Shown here in pieces: positions 11,054-24,164 of a DNA stretch of 64,000 nt. Below the pieces are notes generated by a model that was not told the DNA's origin, searched no databases, and saw only the letters and a program-made list of their open reading frames with translations. Made by a program: the position numbers and the translations under genes. Numbering within the stretch: position 1 is the first letter of the stretch; the number at the start of each line of letters is the position of its first letter. Origin of the DNA: Salvia splendens (taxonomy: Eukaryota > Streptophyta > Magnoliopsida > Lamiales > Lamiaceae); NCBI RefSeq assembly GCF_004379255.2, contig NC_056048.1:5146001-5210000 (forward strand), given 5' to 3'.

Positions 11054-11434
11054 CCAATGTTATCAAATAGCGGATATGGCGGCGTCTGGCACTATGGAAT
11101 GGCGTTCTGTGGTGGAAATGCCATAGCAACATGGCGCTGCCATAGCACCGCCATATCCGCCATTTGACAACATTGCGTGTGTACTGCATTTAGGAATGAG
11201 GCATTATGCAAGAAACATGGATGTTAGAGTTGTATTTTATGCTTTATTAGTTGTTTTAAGAGTTTTAGATGTTATATTTTTGTTATTTTCCAATTTTTGA
11301 ATTATATATAAATAATAAGTATTATTTTATTTATTTAATTATTGACCGTCATATCCGCCATACTAATACGCCATATCCCTGTGGTGGTTTTTAGGCGAAC
11401 CGCCATAAGCCGCCATACGAGATTGATAACACGG
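11054..11434. mobile_element. TIR MITE, 381 bp
   Basis: The left end CCAATGTTATCAAAT and the inverted right end CCGTGTTATCAATC form terminal repeats. The flanks share GTTCCTA (11047-11053 and 11435-11441), a 7-bp match that may be part of an 8-bp hAT duplication. The interior contains a large inverted repeat around GCGGATATGGCGG / CCGCCATATCCGC (11072 and 11150 regions). It does not code. Confidence 0.7.
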
Positions 11435-11441
11435 GTTCCTA

Positions 11442-14045
11442 ATATATCATTCAGGTTGGTGTTAATCTCATACTAATATATTACTCGCAGTTGGTTGGCA
11501 ATGCAAGAATGTAGTATGTCATTTTTGGTGAGGTAACTTAGTAATTGAGTCGCTAAATATTAGGTTGTGAGTTGCAATTAGCCACTTTCTTGAGTCAAAT
11601 TTGGGACAATTTAGTTATAATCGATAATTGGTGAACCTAATGGGTAATGGCATTTCTCACTTGGGGCTATGGTGTGAAATTGGGGTCCAATCTTAATATA
11701 TCACCTTTTTTTATCCAAAGAATTGCGGATGGCTTGCTACTTCTCCACATGTCGATCTTCAATACTCGACCACGGATCTTCTGACCGGTTCCCGAACCAT
11801 ATTTCGATATCATTGTGTGTTGATCTCACCAGAACACTAGGAATCGAATAAAGAAGACAGAAATTCTCACGGATGAGAGCTGAAAAATTCGATCCCTACA
11901 CTGTGATGTGATGGACGAAAATTTCAAATAAAATATGATGTGTTTCTGTCTCTCCTTTATTCTCCTACTTATATTTAGTTCATATTGGGCCAAGAAAGGG
12001 ATCTATAGAAGGTTTTGGATATGACATCCCCCAATTAGCTTAGGACTACTTAAATTGAACCCACGGTTTAATACAAGCTTATATTGGAATATTATTTGCA
12101 GCCACTACAGAAATAATATTGCACTGTCCATCCAAATCTGAAATTACGAGTAATCCGGGTTTCTATTTTAAATTAAATGTTTATTTCTCGCACTTAATAT
12201 AGAAATGTCCATTAATTAATTATTGTCTGCTATGGACGAAAATTGATTAACTTCTTATTAATTCCAAGAGTGGACTTAGCACTAGGGGTGTGCATTCGGG
12301 TTTCGGTTCGGTTTTTTGTCAAAACCGAACCAAAACCGAAAAACCGAATTTAGTTCAAAATCCAAACTGAACCGAACCCGAAAAACCGAAAAACCGAAAC
12401 CGAAAAACTGAAAACCAAACTTAAAAACCCGAACAAAACCGAAAAAACCGAAAAACCCGAAAAAATAAATATAATATTAATATATATACGTGTGTAATTT
12501 ATTTTATTTTATATATACTAATAGAATATTTATATATAATATAAAATTAATAATAGATATAATATAGTAGAATTTATTAAAAGAATATACTATATATTAT
12601 ATATAATATAATATATTAAATTAATAGAATATATATATAATTCGGTTATTCGGTTTTTCGGTTTTTTCTTTGCCCGAACCGAACCGAAAAACCGAAATTT
12701 TTGTATTTTCAAAACCGAACCGAAAAACCAAAATAACCGAATTTCAAAATTTCGGTTTGGTTCTTTTCGGATATTCGGTTTCCGGTTTTGTTGCTCACCC
12801 CTACTTAGCAGGAAACCCTTATTTATTATTCATAGAGTAATTAAACTTCAACTAGCTAGGTTCCGAATAATAAAACCTTGTTTCACGCTCCTCTTGAAGA
12901 CATTATCAAACGAGACTCCCTTCGCGTGCGTTTCTACATAATAGCAATCCTAGCACCGCTAGATATTAATCACCACCACCCAATATATCAGGCTTATTGG
13001 GTTACGAAAAACCCGCACCATTTGATAAGTCAAAGTAGTGCATAATCAATATCGTATGCTCAACCGGTCTAATAAAACAAAGACTTTTTCTTTGTTCAGA
13101 ACTGACTGTGTTACCTTAAAGTGGACGACGCCCACAACCGGTCTACTAAAACAAAGACTTAGACTTTGTTAAGTTTCTTATACATTTAAACATGTAATAA
13201 AACAACCATTAAATGTAAAACATAACAACATTATGACAAAAATAATCCGTTTTATTCCTTGGAAAATAAAATAAGAGTTATTACAGTATCTAATCACTCG
13301 AAAGGTGATTTATAATATACAAAACTGTAACACTTAAATGTTGTTTGAGCTAAAACTTTTGGAAAATGTGACTGAACAAAATAATACTGAGTATTAATAA
13401 TTTATTTAAAACAAAAGAAAAAAACACACATGGCCTAATTTTTTTATCCATGGTAATCCACCTCAAGAAGACAAGAACACACAACTTAATTAACTTGATT
13501 GACTGTATCGAAATTAAAATTGATTGACCTTAAAGTTGTGCATGTCAAGAAGGCCCGTGAAAGTTTTGGCTGAAAATATTTTGAATATATCCATGTTCTA
13601 ATATATGAGCATATAAATCTTTAGAAAATATTTATTGATTTTTCAGTGTCATTCGAATAAGTATGTGTAAAGATTTTTTTTAAAAAGTTCTAGTTAGTAA
13701 ATAATTTCTATTAATTAAACGTGTTGGAAAGATCTATGCCACTAATTTAAGAAGTTTTCAACTATAAGGTTTACAGCATGCTAACTAGAACCACAATTTC
13801 TAAAGTTTTCATTTCTTTCCAAACATGGCTTCAATGTTTTAAAAACCGGAATAAGTGAAACGAAAAAGCTATCGGTTCACGGTTCAACTGATTAGACTGA
13901 TCGAACTACTAGTTGAACCGGAATATTGTAGCAATAATATATTCATACATATTAAATACCAAAAATTATAGTACTATGTATTTTTAAATAAAATTGGTTT
14001 CAAAATTAAAATCTAAATACTTATCATACCATAATCCCTGATTCA
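11442..14045. other. LTR-like relic DNA, no genes
   Basis: This non-coding stretch looks like a decayed retrotransposon LTR. Evidence is weak: a duplicated CAACCGGTCTA(A/C)TAAAACAAAGACTT block (13062 and 13135, quoted in parts), and text like that of Copia LTRs around 11830-12060 and 12820-12960. It is split by the hAT MITE at 12283-12803. I cannot define its ends, and the LTR reading could be wrong. The part right of 13440 is AT-rich with no signal. Confidence 0.3.
12283..12803. mobile_element. hAT-type MITE, 521 bp
   Basis: The ends are TAGGGGTGTGCATTCGG and, inverted, TAGGGGTGAGCAACAA. The flanking 8-mers are CTTAGCAC (12275-12282) and CTTAGCAG (12804-12811), 7 of 8 matching. The subterminal regions are dense in AACCGAAAA/TTCGGTTT words in opposite orientation on the two sides, so the element is largely palindromic around an AT-rich centre. 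Confidence 0.85.
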
Positions 14046-15310
14046 TTGATAAGGCATATTTCATGCATCGGTTAAGGGGTAAAATGTATGCTACTTGATC
14101 AGTTTAACGCGTAAAGCGAGTGTTAATTGTGTAGGAATGCCGCTTGACCAAGGGCAACAAGGCCAACTGATCAAGCTGGAGCAGAAGGCGAAAAAGGACA
14201 AAAATCAGGTGGAATGATCAAGGGGGGTGATCAAGCAGTTAGTCGGGGGGACCACTGCGTTCTAGAAGAAAGACACGTGAGGCTGATGCACTGGATGACG
14301 ATCATCAATCGGTTATCAAGGACGACATTCTAGAAGGGGACACGTGCTGATACGTAAGACGCAAGGACGAAGCCGATAATCATTCTGTTATTGAGGAACG
14401 ACGTCATTCTAGAAGAAAGGCACGTATCAATCGATGAGACGCTCAATTCCAGCAAGGACGAATATTCGCTGCCAAAGACGTTACCCCAACTGGAGATTGT
14501 TGCGACGAGCTTATAAATAGAGGATGTGTCACCATAATGAGGAGCTTCCTTTTTACCTTTTTCTATCTTCGCTTTATCTTTTTCCTTCTGTTCCAGTTTA
14601 GTTTAGTTTTCCAGTTCTAAAGATAGCTTAGTCAGAGAAATGGTTAGTTAGAAGAGAGCGACTGAAGGGAGCGCGACAGAGTACTCAATATCTGTTCTGC
14701 GCCGTCTAAAGTTTCCGATCGGGGATTTCTCGGCTTTACTCGCTTTCTTATTTTCCAGTTTTAGTTGTTTAAGTTTGATTCCTCGTAGTTAAAGAATCGA
14801 TCTTTTGTATTCCGCATGATCACAGTACTGTTTTGGAGTTCTGAGTATAAAATCGGAGTTGTTTTGTTTTCGTCATCTTGTTCACTGTTCCAGTTTAGTT
14901 TCACTTTTAAGTCTCTGATCCAGTGTTTCATTATGTTGAATGTCAAGGTGTTTTCGCAGTTTCGTACCATGCCTAGGTAGCTAAGTCTTTATTCCGGCCT
15001 GTCGTTTACTTGATCCGTATTTGTTGTCAGTATGATGAGTTACTTGATCTAGTAGTTAGTTTACATTCTGCCTAGGGTAATCCATTAGTTTTTAAACTCC
15101 CAACTTAAAGCATGGCAGCAGCCGACCCCTGTTCACTATTCACACACTCAACGCACCGGTTTCTCTGTGGGATCGACCCCGTACTTGCCGCTTTACTGTT
15201 AAAGTAGTGCGAGTTTGGGAGGTATAAATATATATTTGCGGTGGGAACGAGAGAGACGTCTTGATCAAGTGACAACGACATTTGCTAACTGATTCACCTG
15301 ATAGGTTATC
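14046..15310 (+). mobile_element. Probable solo LTR of a Gypsy-type element
   Basis: The sequence begins TGATAAGGCATATTTCATGC and contains a promoter-like GCTTATAAATAGAGG near 14510. It ends with the GGGATCGACCCCGTACTTGCC text at about 15170 that is typical of the 3' portion of plant Gypsy LTRs. TGATTCA occurs on both sides (14039-14045 and 15290-15296) and may be the target duplication, but the terminal dinucleotides are not clean. No internal coding region adjoins. The exact ends are uncertain by 20-30 bp. Confidence 0.5.
14255..14430. repeat. Triplicated G-box-containing unit in the LTR
   Basis: TTCTAGAAGAAAGACACGT recurs at 14260, 14328 (as TTCTAGAAGGGGACACGT) and 14407, spaced 68 and 79 bp. 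The units include ACACGTG or CACGTA cores, the second containing a full CACGTG G-box. They lie 90-250 bp upstream of the TATA-like GCTTATAAATA. This is a plausible LTR enhancer array, by position and motif only. Confidence 0.55.
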
Positions 15311-15452
15311 TTCCATATAACTTGATCCACCTGCGCGTTTCCGATCTTTTCCGTCTACCCACCATTCATACATATAGAAATCCAAAAATTAATATATACT
15401 ATAACCCTATTTTGAATTCTCATACGCCGCCGCCACCACTCCTATCTCATTT

Positions 15453-15843
15453 AGAGATGCCCACGGTTCCGGAACCGGTGGTTATGGTTCGGAACCGCCG
15501 GTTCCGGTTTTTGGAAATTGTTGAACCAGAACCGAACCGCGAGGGTGTTTCGCGGTTACGGTTACGGTTCGGAACCGCCAGTTTTTCGGCGATTTTTTTT
15601 ACAGTTTTTCACGGTTCCGAACCGTCGGTTTCCGACGGTTTTTTGCGGTTCTGGTCTAGAACCGCCCGGAACCGGCGGTTCCGACACTGTTTCAGTTTCG
15701 AAATTTTGGAACCTGAACAGAACCACGGTTCCAAAAGTGACGGTTTCGGTTCGATTTAAATCTCACGGTTCCGGTTCGGAACCGGAACCGCCGGTTACGG
15801 TTCCTCGATTAACCGCCCGAACCAAAAACCTTGGGCATCCTAA
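15453..15843. mobile_element. hAT-type MITE, 391 bp
   Basis: The terminal repeats are AGAGATGCCCACGG and, inverted, TTAGGATGCCCAAGG. The flanking 8-mers are TCTCATTT (15445-15452) and TATCATTT (15844-15851), 7 of 8 matching. The interior is packed with GGTTCCGG/CCGGAACC words. The GC-rich, stop-poor interior creates long but spurious open frames. Confidence 0.75.
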
Positions 15844-15851
15844 TATCATTT

Positions 15852-17083
15852 AGAAAACCGCACAGCTTCCTCCTCGGTTAGACAGTCTGCGTTTATGGAA
15901 TCTTCTTTTAATTTCTTAATATCTCACCCAATGTAGTGTTTTCACCGCCTTCATGTGTCACTTTATTGTGCCTCACTTTGCTTGTAGTCGTCATCTAGCA
16001 AAAAAGTTGACTGTTAATAAAAAAAATTTGGGGACAGTGAAAAAGAATCGGGTAACTATGCAGACCGATCCAACCGACCAACATTTTCTGGCCCAACCGG
16101 CCGGTTTCTCCAGTCTAAAACAGCTCAATCTGTCGAATGTTTTAATGCCCAAAGTATTTTTTGACGGTTTTAACAGCTCAACCTCCATTACACGCTTCTC
16201 TGCATCCTGCGTTTACGATCTCATTGTAATCTAATAGATGCTACACAGAGACAACGTAAGTGATGCAATGAGATGCTAATATAATTAAGGGAATGAGGGA
16301 TGAAAGGACTACTGATACTAGTGAGTGATGAAATAATATTTGTAGATGCTGATTTTTCATTTTAAGTGGTGGGTCATATGTGATAGAATGTGTAAATAAG
16401 AACCAAGTATTTTGCAGGTGATATGTAGTGGGTCATATGTGAAACATTGTTTATTTTAGAAGATATTATTCCTTTTTTAAAAAATGAACTTTGAAAATAG
16501 CTTGAGTTTTATTATAAAATTAATAAAGTAAGAAAGAGTTTAATGTAAAATTGATAAAGCAAGAAAGAGGTTAAGATAAAATGGATAAAGTAAGAGAAGA
16601 CTAGAAAAAATAGTAAATTTTGTATTATTGGATTATATGGTGCATTTTCTAAAATGGAAAGTTCCTACTTGTAGAAAACATACCGAAAAGGAAAGAATTT
16701 TTATTTTTAAGAAACGAATAGAGTATAATATAATGATCTCTAACAAACACATGCATTAATCGATTAGATGTGATAATTCCTTTTAATTACAAATTAATTG
16801 CTTTATAAGTACTTAAAACTTACAAACTGTGTTTATACACGAGTCCTGATATTATTTGTGAAAAACAAATTTAAACACAAACAATTAAAATTGAACAAAA
16901 CATAAAATCAACTTAAGGAATTGATTTGGGCGTGATGGTGATAATGATGACAATGAATCACGTCAAATTGAACTCAAAAACCGTAGCCAACCATAAAACA
17001 TTCAGATCCATTATAATTTAATTATTTGAAAAGAAATTGATACATAAAACTTTTCATGATACAACTAAAATAAACAGAAATTC
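15852..17083. other. Gene-free DNA downstream of FTB
   Basis: No gene is supported. The AT-rich DNA includes short repeats of AAGAAAGAG-type words around 16500-16600, like decayed Stowaway interiors. The last 100-200 bp before 17084 probably contain the FTB 3' UTR. Confidence 0.5.
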
Positions 17084-20000
17084 CTAGGCTCTAGCGAAGA
17101 ACATTTGCGCTTCATAATATTTATCTAAAACTATGTTATGCAGAGGATGAACAGGTTCTACCATATTGGAATAAGGCCCCATTACATCTCTAGACAGAGG
17201 TGGAGAATCGGCATCTCTTTCGTTGCAGTGTTGGCAGACGGAGAGTCCGCTGAGAACGTAGCACGTATGGTAGTGATCTCTCCGCTTCCCCGGCTTGTCT
17301 CTGAAACCTGCTTCCTCCTGCACAACACATACTCATCATATAAAAAGACCCATTTCAGAGTAGTTTGTTTCTTGTTTCTTCTATCGGGTGCCATACAAGA
17401 GGTCGTAAATATGATCAGAAATGGAGCCTCTCGTTGAAGTGTAGGGACATGAAAATTAATACTGGTATAGGTTAAACATGAGGCCTTGAACTGGGAGTGT
17501 GTTGTTTTCCCATATGATGGTTGGTATTCAGCTAGACGTATTTTATTAACAGATTGTTTTCGTGTTGCAAACAAGGCAACTATCTCTACATAGTAGAGGA
17601 TCGAAGAATACCTGCGTGCAGAGAAGAATGTATTGCTGCAACGCCATGCTATTGAAAAGAGGTTTCATGCCTGTGGGCCTTTTGATAAAATCATAACCAT
17701 TATTCAACCCCATTGCAGCAGAAGTACTGACGCTTTCTGTATCAATAGGAATGAAGAGTGTCACAGATGGAAAGAGTAGGGGTTTAGCCAGTTAAAATCT
17801 TGATTTAAATATATACAGCGAAAGAAAGCCCTGCTGGACTACAAAACAAGTCATTTATGGAAATGAAAACACAGAATTAGCCAGCATCCAAGCTTCTGAG
17901 TACCTCCTTTTGTGGGTTCAGAGATGTCTGCTGGCGAAGAAGACCCCTCGGATACTTCTTCTCCATCATTGTCCGAAGACTCATTGCCACTTTCTGTACT
18001 GCAGCCGAGCTCAAAGGTATCTGGAAGGCCCAGTTGTTTATTTACCGTTACATGTAGTCTTTGAATTATTGCAGCCACAGCTCCCTGTTTAGATTACAAT
18101 CATTTACTGTATAATGTATACACCATTGCTTGTATATAGTTTATAATGTAATGTTTAAATTTATCGGCATGGTTTAATTACTCTGAATCTTTAGCTTACC
18201 TGCCAAAAAGAGTAGCATCCATCAACCAACTTGTTTGTTCTGCCTTGAAACCCACCTTCTATTCCTTGCCTGAACACCACCCAGTTCTGAAATATGATTG
18301 GTAAAAAATCTCTTACTTGCACGTATAGCTAATAATTAACCAAAGATAGTAAAGAAAACTCCAACGAGTCCTCAGGTCACTGTGATGCATAATCCAAGTC
18401 AAAGCTTTCCTGTTCAGTTTTTTTTCTGTGTCTATGCTGAGATTTCCTTTCTCTTTCAAGGCTAATTTACTTAGTTATTTGTTCATTCCCTGTAATGTCT
18501 AGCTTAAAATTCTTTACAAAATGTTTTCTATTTTCAAATATTTACATTTTATTTTTATAGCTTGGGAAGGGGAAGGGGAGGGGGAGAAAACAAGAATATG
18601 GTGTAGATCAGACTTTCATGCTGAAGATGATGCATTTAGATAATTTTACAAGTGTACAAATTCAGGAAAAACAGGGTTTCTATGTCCATCCTAAATGAGA
18701 TAAAGAAACTCACAAGCAATCCAGGCAAGTTCAAACGATCAGCCTCGTTGATCAATACCATTGCAGCCAAACCACAAAATGTATGCCTGAAGGAGCATGA
18801 TCAGAGTGAGAGAGCTTCCTTTATTAACAAGCATCCAAAAACAGAGCTTGCATATATAAACCTAGAATCGGATGAGTATGAATCATTTGTTGAGAAAGGT
18901 ACTTACCCACCATGAGCTTCTGAGAAAGGCTCACCAGCTATACCACCTTCATAAGTCTGGCAACTATAAAAGGTGGCAACGTGTATATCTTCAGTAAATC
19001 TTCACATAAACAAATCTTTGGTGCAGTGTGTATTGTGTATGTGTGCGTGTGCGTTTGCGTTTGCGTTTGTGTTTGTGTTTGCTGTGCTTGTGTGTGATAT
19101 GATATCAATGGAAAGATCCATCATGATATATTACAGATCTTGTCTCCATCATTATCTTTTATTTAATCATCTGGATTTCCTTTGATTTTTGTTTTCAATT
19201 TGCTTTCCGAGATTAGTTTGAGTAGTTAGTATTTGATATGATTTTGATTTGTTTACTTGCTTATCTTTAAGTTGATTTTTTTCCTAGTTGAGAGGTTTGT
19301 AGGAGTCCTATAAATAGCTTATCTTTGAAAGAGCTAGATACCTCATAAAATGAAGTGTTTAGGACGGTATCAACTGTAGGCCTCTTTTGAGGATTATTAG
19401 GTCTCTTCGGGGGATTGTTCTTTGAGTTTTAATTCAACTTTTCGTATTTTGCTTTCCTATGTTCTCATTATTTTTGTGTTGAACTGCCTTTACTCCATAA
19501 CTGTGTATGTTGTGAGTGTGCAATCTTACATTCTAGAAAATATATAAACCAATGTACACACAACAACACTGCATGATGCATAAGGTGGCGGGAACATATA
19601 TTAAGCATACAAACAAGTAAAACGAACCTTACGATGTAGTCTCCTACATTTTGTATTAGCCTATCATCCAAAATGTTAAGAACACTGGCCACCTAAATAA
19701 AACAAGAAACAGAATATGAGAAAATAACTAAAACGGGTCAGAATTAAGCAATCAAGCCTTGGTGAAAAATGCTTAATGATATTCAACAATGTTATGCAAA
19801 TGCAACAGCAACAACAAATGGAATCCCAACTAGCCAATCAGCTAGGCATAGTTTGATTAGGATTTAAACCCCACAAGGTCAGAATAAATTAAGTAAAGGA
19901 CCCAATAAATATGCTAACCAGCTAAGCACCAAAGACAGAGATGCTGTCAAAACTATGCTGGAAATGTTTTCTATTGAACTGTAAAGTAAAGACTTATTAT

Positions 20001-22358
20001 ATTACTACAAGATTATTAGTTCCTATCTCTGCTATATTGGTTACTTATACAGAACAAAATGTAAAATGCAAAGTTAAATTTGCATCTCAGTCCAAGGAAA
20101 AGTGAAAGGGTCACCACTAGTGAGGCCATCTAACAGCAAGAGTCAAATCACTAAGGAAATAAAGGGCATCTCATAGCATTCTTGAAAGATTGTTCGAGTG
20201 ATTGAGCATTTCAACGGTAATTATCAAGATTATTTTCAAGTTTTTAACTTACAGATATTGCAGTGTAGCAAGCCCGGACATCAACTTCTCCACCATCATG
20301 CATTCTGAGAGGAATTACTTTTAGACATACACAGAGACATAACACATAATGCAACGAAACGAATGAACTTTTGTACTCATAAACAGAGACATGACACATG
20401 ATGTAGTGGCCAAGCAGGATACCCATGCATCTGACACTGGTCAGCAAATGTAACATACTGAAGCTCTATTGTAATGTTTGGATACGGAACAACAGTACTT
20501 AATATATAAATACACTCCTCTCCATTCAAAGAAACTACTATCAAAAAGCACTCAGGGGAACACTGTGCAGTACCTGAAGCCACCACTTGCAACTTTCATT
20601 CGCAACAGAAAATCATACAGCTTTTCTCTGCAAATATAAAATGATTGTAATGTAAAAACAATAGACATGGTATGCAATAAAGAGTCCAAAAAAAAGGTTG
20701 GCACCTATTTATTGATGATAGAGAATTCTGACCCCCCACGGTAATAAGTGCATTAACTGCAGCATAAGTTGTTGCAAGATGAGGCATCTGACAGTAGTAG
20801 GAAACAATCAATTAGTAACATGACAAGAATGGCAATAAGTTTCATTATAATCCTATCCTTAACCTGAGCTGCAAGTCTACCTGATTTTGGAAGATACTAG
20901 CCTATATTAATTCTTAAAATGGAAAAAACTCAAAACATAAGATATCCTACCTGACCTGGTCCACCACCATATCCACCATCTTGGTCCTGTATAAGACGTT
21001 AGCCAAATCTGAATCAGAAAAGTTGGACTGGAGATCTAGAAAAATAATAATGGTACTAAACAAAATTGATCACAGAAGTTAAAGTTTACAACATTGAACA
21101 ACCAGCTCCTGTCTAAACACACAATTGAATACCTAGAGTAAAAAAATCAGAAGATTTTAAACATGCAGTGAAAGAAATGAGGAAATTCTGAGCTACTAGA
21201 ATAGACTGGGGGAAGCATGACAGGGTCAAGAATAAAGCCTACATCCTTAAGGCAATTATACTAAAAGCCCAAGCCACATATGGCATGCAAATTGTGATTC
21301 TTTTTTCTGTCTGCGGTTCACATTTTAATTGATAAGGAGCTTTTAGATTCCGCCAAGAGAAAAATCATAATTTTATCTTCAAAATCTTTCAAATATAATC
21401 AAAATGCCCAACTTTCTGTCTCATTAGTTCAATAGCATTATTCTATTACATATTATGTCCGAAATAAGAGGGTTTCCAGAACTAGAAAGTGAGAAGTCAG
21501 TCATTTACTAGCATTCCACAATAAAAGAAACAGTTGCTACTCTGAGCAATATCGCTATGATCCTGAAAACAGTACTGAATCAAATCAAATCTAACCTGGC
21601 ATCTGCTAAGAAAATCAATAAAGCCATTTTCCAATTTGTCGTCGACACAATCCCCCAACAAAGCAATCGATTGTATGATCCAATAGCAGAGCCAGGGTCG
21701 GCTACATATCAAAAAAATCAAAACTTTAGCATACTATTCTTCAGAAAATAACAAATTTAGCAAAGCCCAAGGTCGACTACGTATCAGAAAATCATAACTT
21801 TAGCGCGATTAACTTCATAGCAAAACTGATCAAATAGCATAACTAACTGTACAATCTACAATAAAACAATCATAATCACAATTTGTTGCCACAAGACCTG
21901 CAGTTTTATATTTAAATCAAGTAATAACGAACACAAACGTAGCACTGAAAACAAATTAAAAAGGCAGGCATACAAAATTCGAAAATAACTGTACTGAAAG
22001 ATGAAGAAAGAGCGTACTTAGCATCCAAAACACAGAAGTTACGGCCGAGCTGCTTCAGACTTTCAGTAAGATACTCAATGTGATTCTCGCGCAGAACCTC
22101 GAACCTACAAATCACGTGTCAACATACACACGAAATCAGATTGAATTCAAGTAAGGAACTTCAGGTATTGATTTCAATCAATAATTTGAATTTTCGATAC
22201 AGAAACCCTAGCTGTAAGGAGTAGTGGGGAACTCACTTGATAGATTGAGCATGGGGAGGAAGGCGATAGACAATATCGTAAAGTCGGAAACATTGATTCT
22301 GTACCATCCATTGATCTTCCTGTGATGTAGTTCCCTTCATCAAATTCTCCCTCGCCAT
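17084..22358 (-). CDS. FTB: Protein farnesyltransferase subunit beta
   Basis: FTB (ERA1 in Arabidopsis) is the catalytic beta subunit of cytosolic protein farnesyltransferase, which attaches farnesyl to the Cys of CaaX proteins; loss in Arabidopsis causes ABA hypersensitivity. Fourteen exons join in frame: 22358-22237, 22104-22018, 21701-21596, 20986-20951, 20787-20705, 20627-20574, 20304-20253, 19692-19628, 18963-18907, 18786-18714, 18286-18200, 18084-17904, 17736-17612, 17317-17084, giving 453 aa. The alpha-alpha barrel repeats are clear (DQDGGYGGGPGQ, HDGGEVDVRACYTAIS, TYEGGIAGEP, LVDGCYSFWQ, HTCYVLSGLS). The Zn ligands are present: Asp and Cys in VDGCY and the His in DHYHTCY. Exon 12 encodes an acidic Ser/Glu-rich insertion (ESSDNDGEEVSEGSSS), as in plant homologues. 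Position HGGY is HGGH here. Intron 8 holds a (TTTGCG)n tract near 19060. The first Met is chosen because the next residues match the family N-terminus. Confidence 0.95.
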
Positions 22359-22425
22359 CAGTGGTGGCGGCGGTGCTCTGTTGCGGTGTTGATGCTGCAG
22401 TTTGAGTTTGGCCGTTTTAAATATA

Positions 22426-22639
22426 CTCTCTTCACACTTTTCATTTTAGGCTATAAATTTGACATTGATTTTTTAGCGTAATTAAATTAAAATTTTAAGT
22501 GTAATGAAACATCACTTGAGCTCTTAACTTAATTTAACATATTAATTAAATGCATTAATTTTAACTTAAACTATAATAAGTGTAAAGAGTGTGTGACGAG
22601 CAGAAAAACAATACTGCAAGTAACATGGGACGGAGAGAG
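22426..22639. mobile_element. Possible Stowaway-like MITE upstream of FTB
   Basis: The left end CTCTCTTCAC follows TA (22424-22425). The right end, inverted, CTCTCTCCGTCCC precedes TA (22640-22641). The TIRs are short and imperfect and the interior is AT-rich. If real, the insertion starts 67 bp upstream of the FTB start codon, within the leader or core promoter. Confidence 0.4.
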
Positions 22640-22779
22640 TATTATTTTTAATTAAAAATAAGTATGAATTGGAGAAAATTTTATGCAATTTAATCAATTT
22701 TTAGTAATTCCATAACTTTAAAAGGTAGTAAGTAATACTGTAAATTATATGGCTTGCTCAATTGTTTTAGATTAAAGTA

Positions 22780-23463
22780 GGCAAAACACATCCTTAAATC
22801 CTTGTACTTTGATCGTCTATTTCAATAGATCTTTATACAATTTTTTCGTTTTAATAAGTCCTTATATTTTTATATTCGATATATTTCAGTCCTTATTTAA
22901 CGGAACCGTTACCTTTTCCGTTATAAAATAACACATCATATATTAATTATTTATTCCACCTAATATCCTAATTGAAAAATATCAACATAACATAAATATT
23001 ATTAAAAAAAGACAAAAATAAAACCTAAAAAATTCCAAAACTTTAAAAGAATTTTATGGATTTATATCATTGGAACTAAATATTAAATTAATTAATATTC
23101 AAACTTGAATCAAATAACCTACGCATATATCACTCTTCTTTAAGGAGTTACAACTCTTATAATCAAACAACAAATTTCTTCGTCTTTGTGAACCATTTTA
23201 GGTTTTATTTTTAAATTATTTGTTTTTGTCTTTTTTTATATTTATGTTATGTTGATATTTTTCAACTAAGATATTAGGTGGAATATATTTAAATAATTAA
23301 TACATAATGTGTTATTTTATAACGGAAAAATTAATGATTCCGTTAAATAAGAATTGAAATATATCGAATATAAAAGTAAAAGGACTTATTAAAACGGAAA
23401 AATTGTATAAGGATCTATTGAAATAAACAATCTAAGTACAAGGACTTAATGATGTGTTTTGCC
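22780..23463. mobile_element. Non-autonomous Mutator-like element with long TIRs
   Basis: This 684-bp element is built almost entirely of two long inverted repeats, roughly 280 bp each. The left end GGCAAAACACATCCTTAA pairs with the inverted right end GGCAAAACACATCATTAA. The arms can be followed through matching words such as ATTTCAATAGATC and TTTTAATAAGTCC. A perfect 9-bp target duplication ATTAAAGTA flanks it (22771-22779 and 23464-23472). Long TIRs plus a 9-bp duplication are the MULE signature. It has no coding capacity. Confidence 0.88.
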
Positions 23464-23472
23464 ATTAAAGTA

Positions 23473-24156
23473 AGATAAATTGAAGAAGGAAAATTATTCA
23501 ATTTAGTTAATTTTTAGTAAATTCACAATTTTAATTAATACTTTCCATATACTGTACATGTTTCTGGTATATTTATAATCATTTAAAATTTGAAATTAAA
23601 GTATTCAAAAATTTTAAGATTATTTAAAACTTGCTATAATTATAGCTTACATGATACTCTTATGACTAATTTGATACATTCGCAATATACAATAAATTCA
23701 ATATGAAATAGTTGGATGGCAATCTGAGTAGAAATTAAGACGATTGTGATTGGTGTCTTAAAGCAAAACATTGCATTCAAATTGCAAGTTGTCAATTTTG
23801 CCACGACTTAGTTTTTAGCGCTTTGGCATCAATAAGATTATCCTTTAATTTACATAATAAACAGACAAACACATAAATGATGATAAGTTTGTAATGTCTT
23901 TTAGTTGGTTTTTATATAGCACGTGAAATAGCCTTAAAGTGATGCAATAAATCATTTTAAATTATTCTAGATAAGTGTAGATTAAAACACACACATTTGA
24001 ATCATTAATATACTAGTAGATTGAAAAAATGTACAGATAATTATGAGTAGATAATTTTTTTATTTTTTTATATATAGACATAATAATGTGCAGATTATCG
24101 CTCTTGTCGCTTGGCCCATTGCTCATCGTGAATTCATCAGTGGCGGCCATACATAG
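23473..24156. other. AT-rich intergenic DNA
   Basis: No gene, RNA or delimited repeat is seen between the MULE and the hAT MITE. Confidence 0.5.
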
Positions 24157-24164
24157 CCTTGTTG

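Noticed and set aside
15322..15853. 145- and 111-codon open frames
   Set aside because: They lie mostly inside a GGTTCCGG-rich hAT MITE with target duplications, and overlap each other in different frames.
18652..18915. Plus-strand 87-codon frame
   Set aside because: It is antisense to FTB exons 9-10 and the intron between them.
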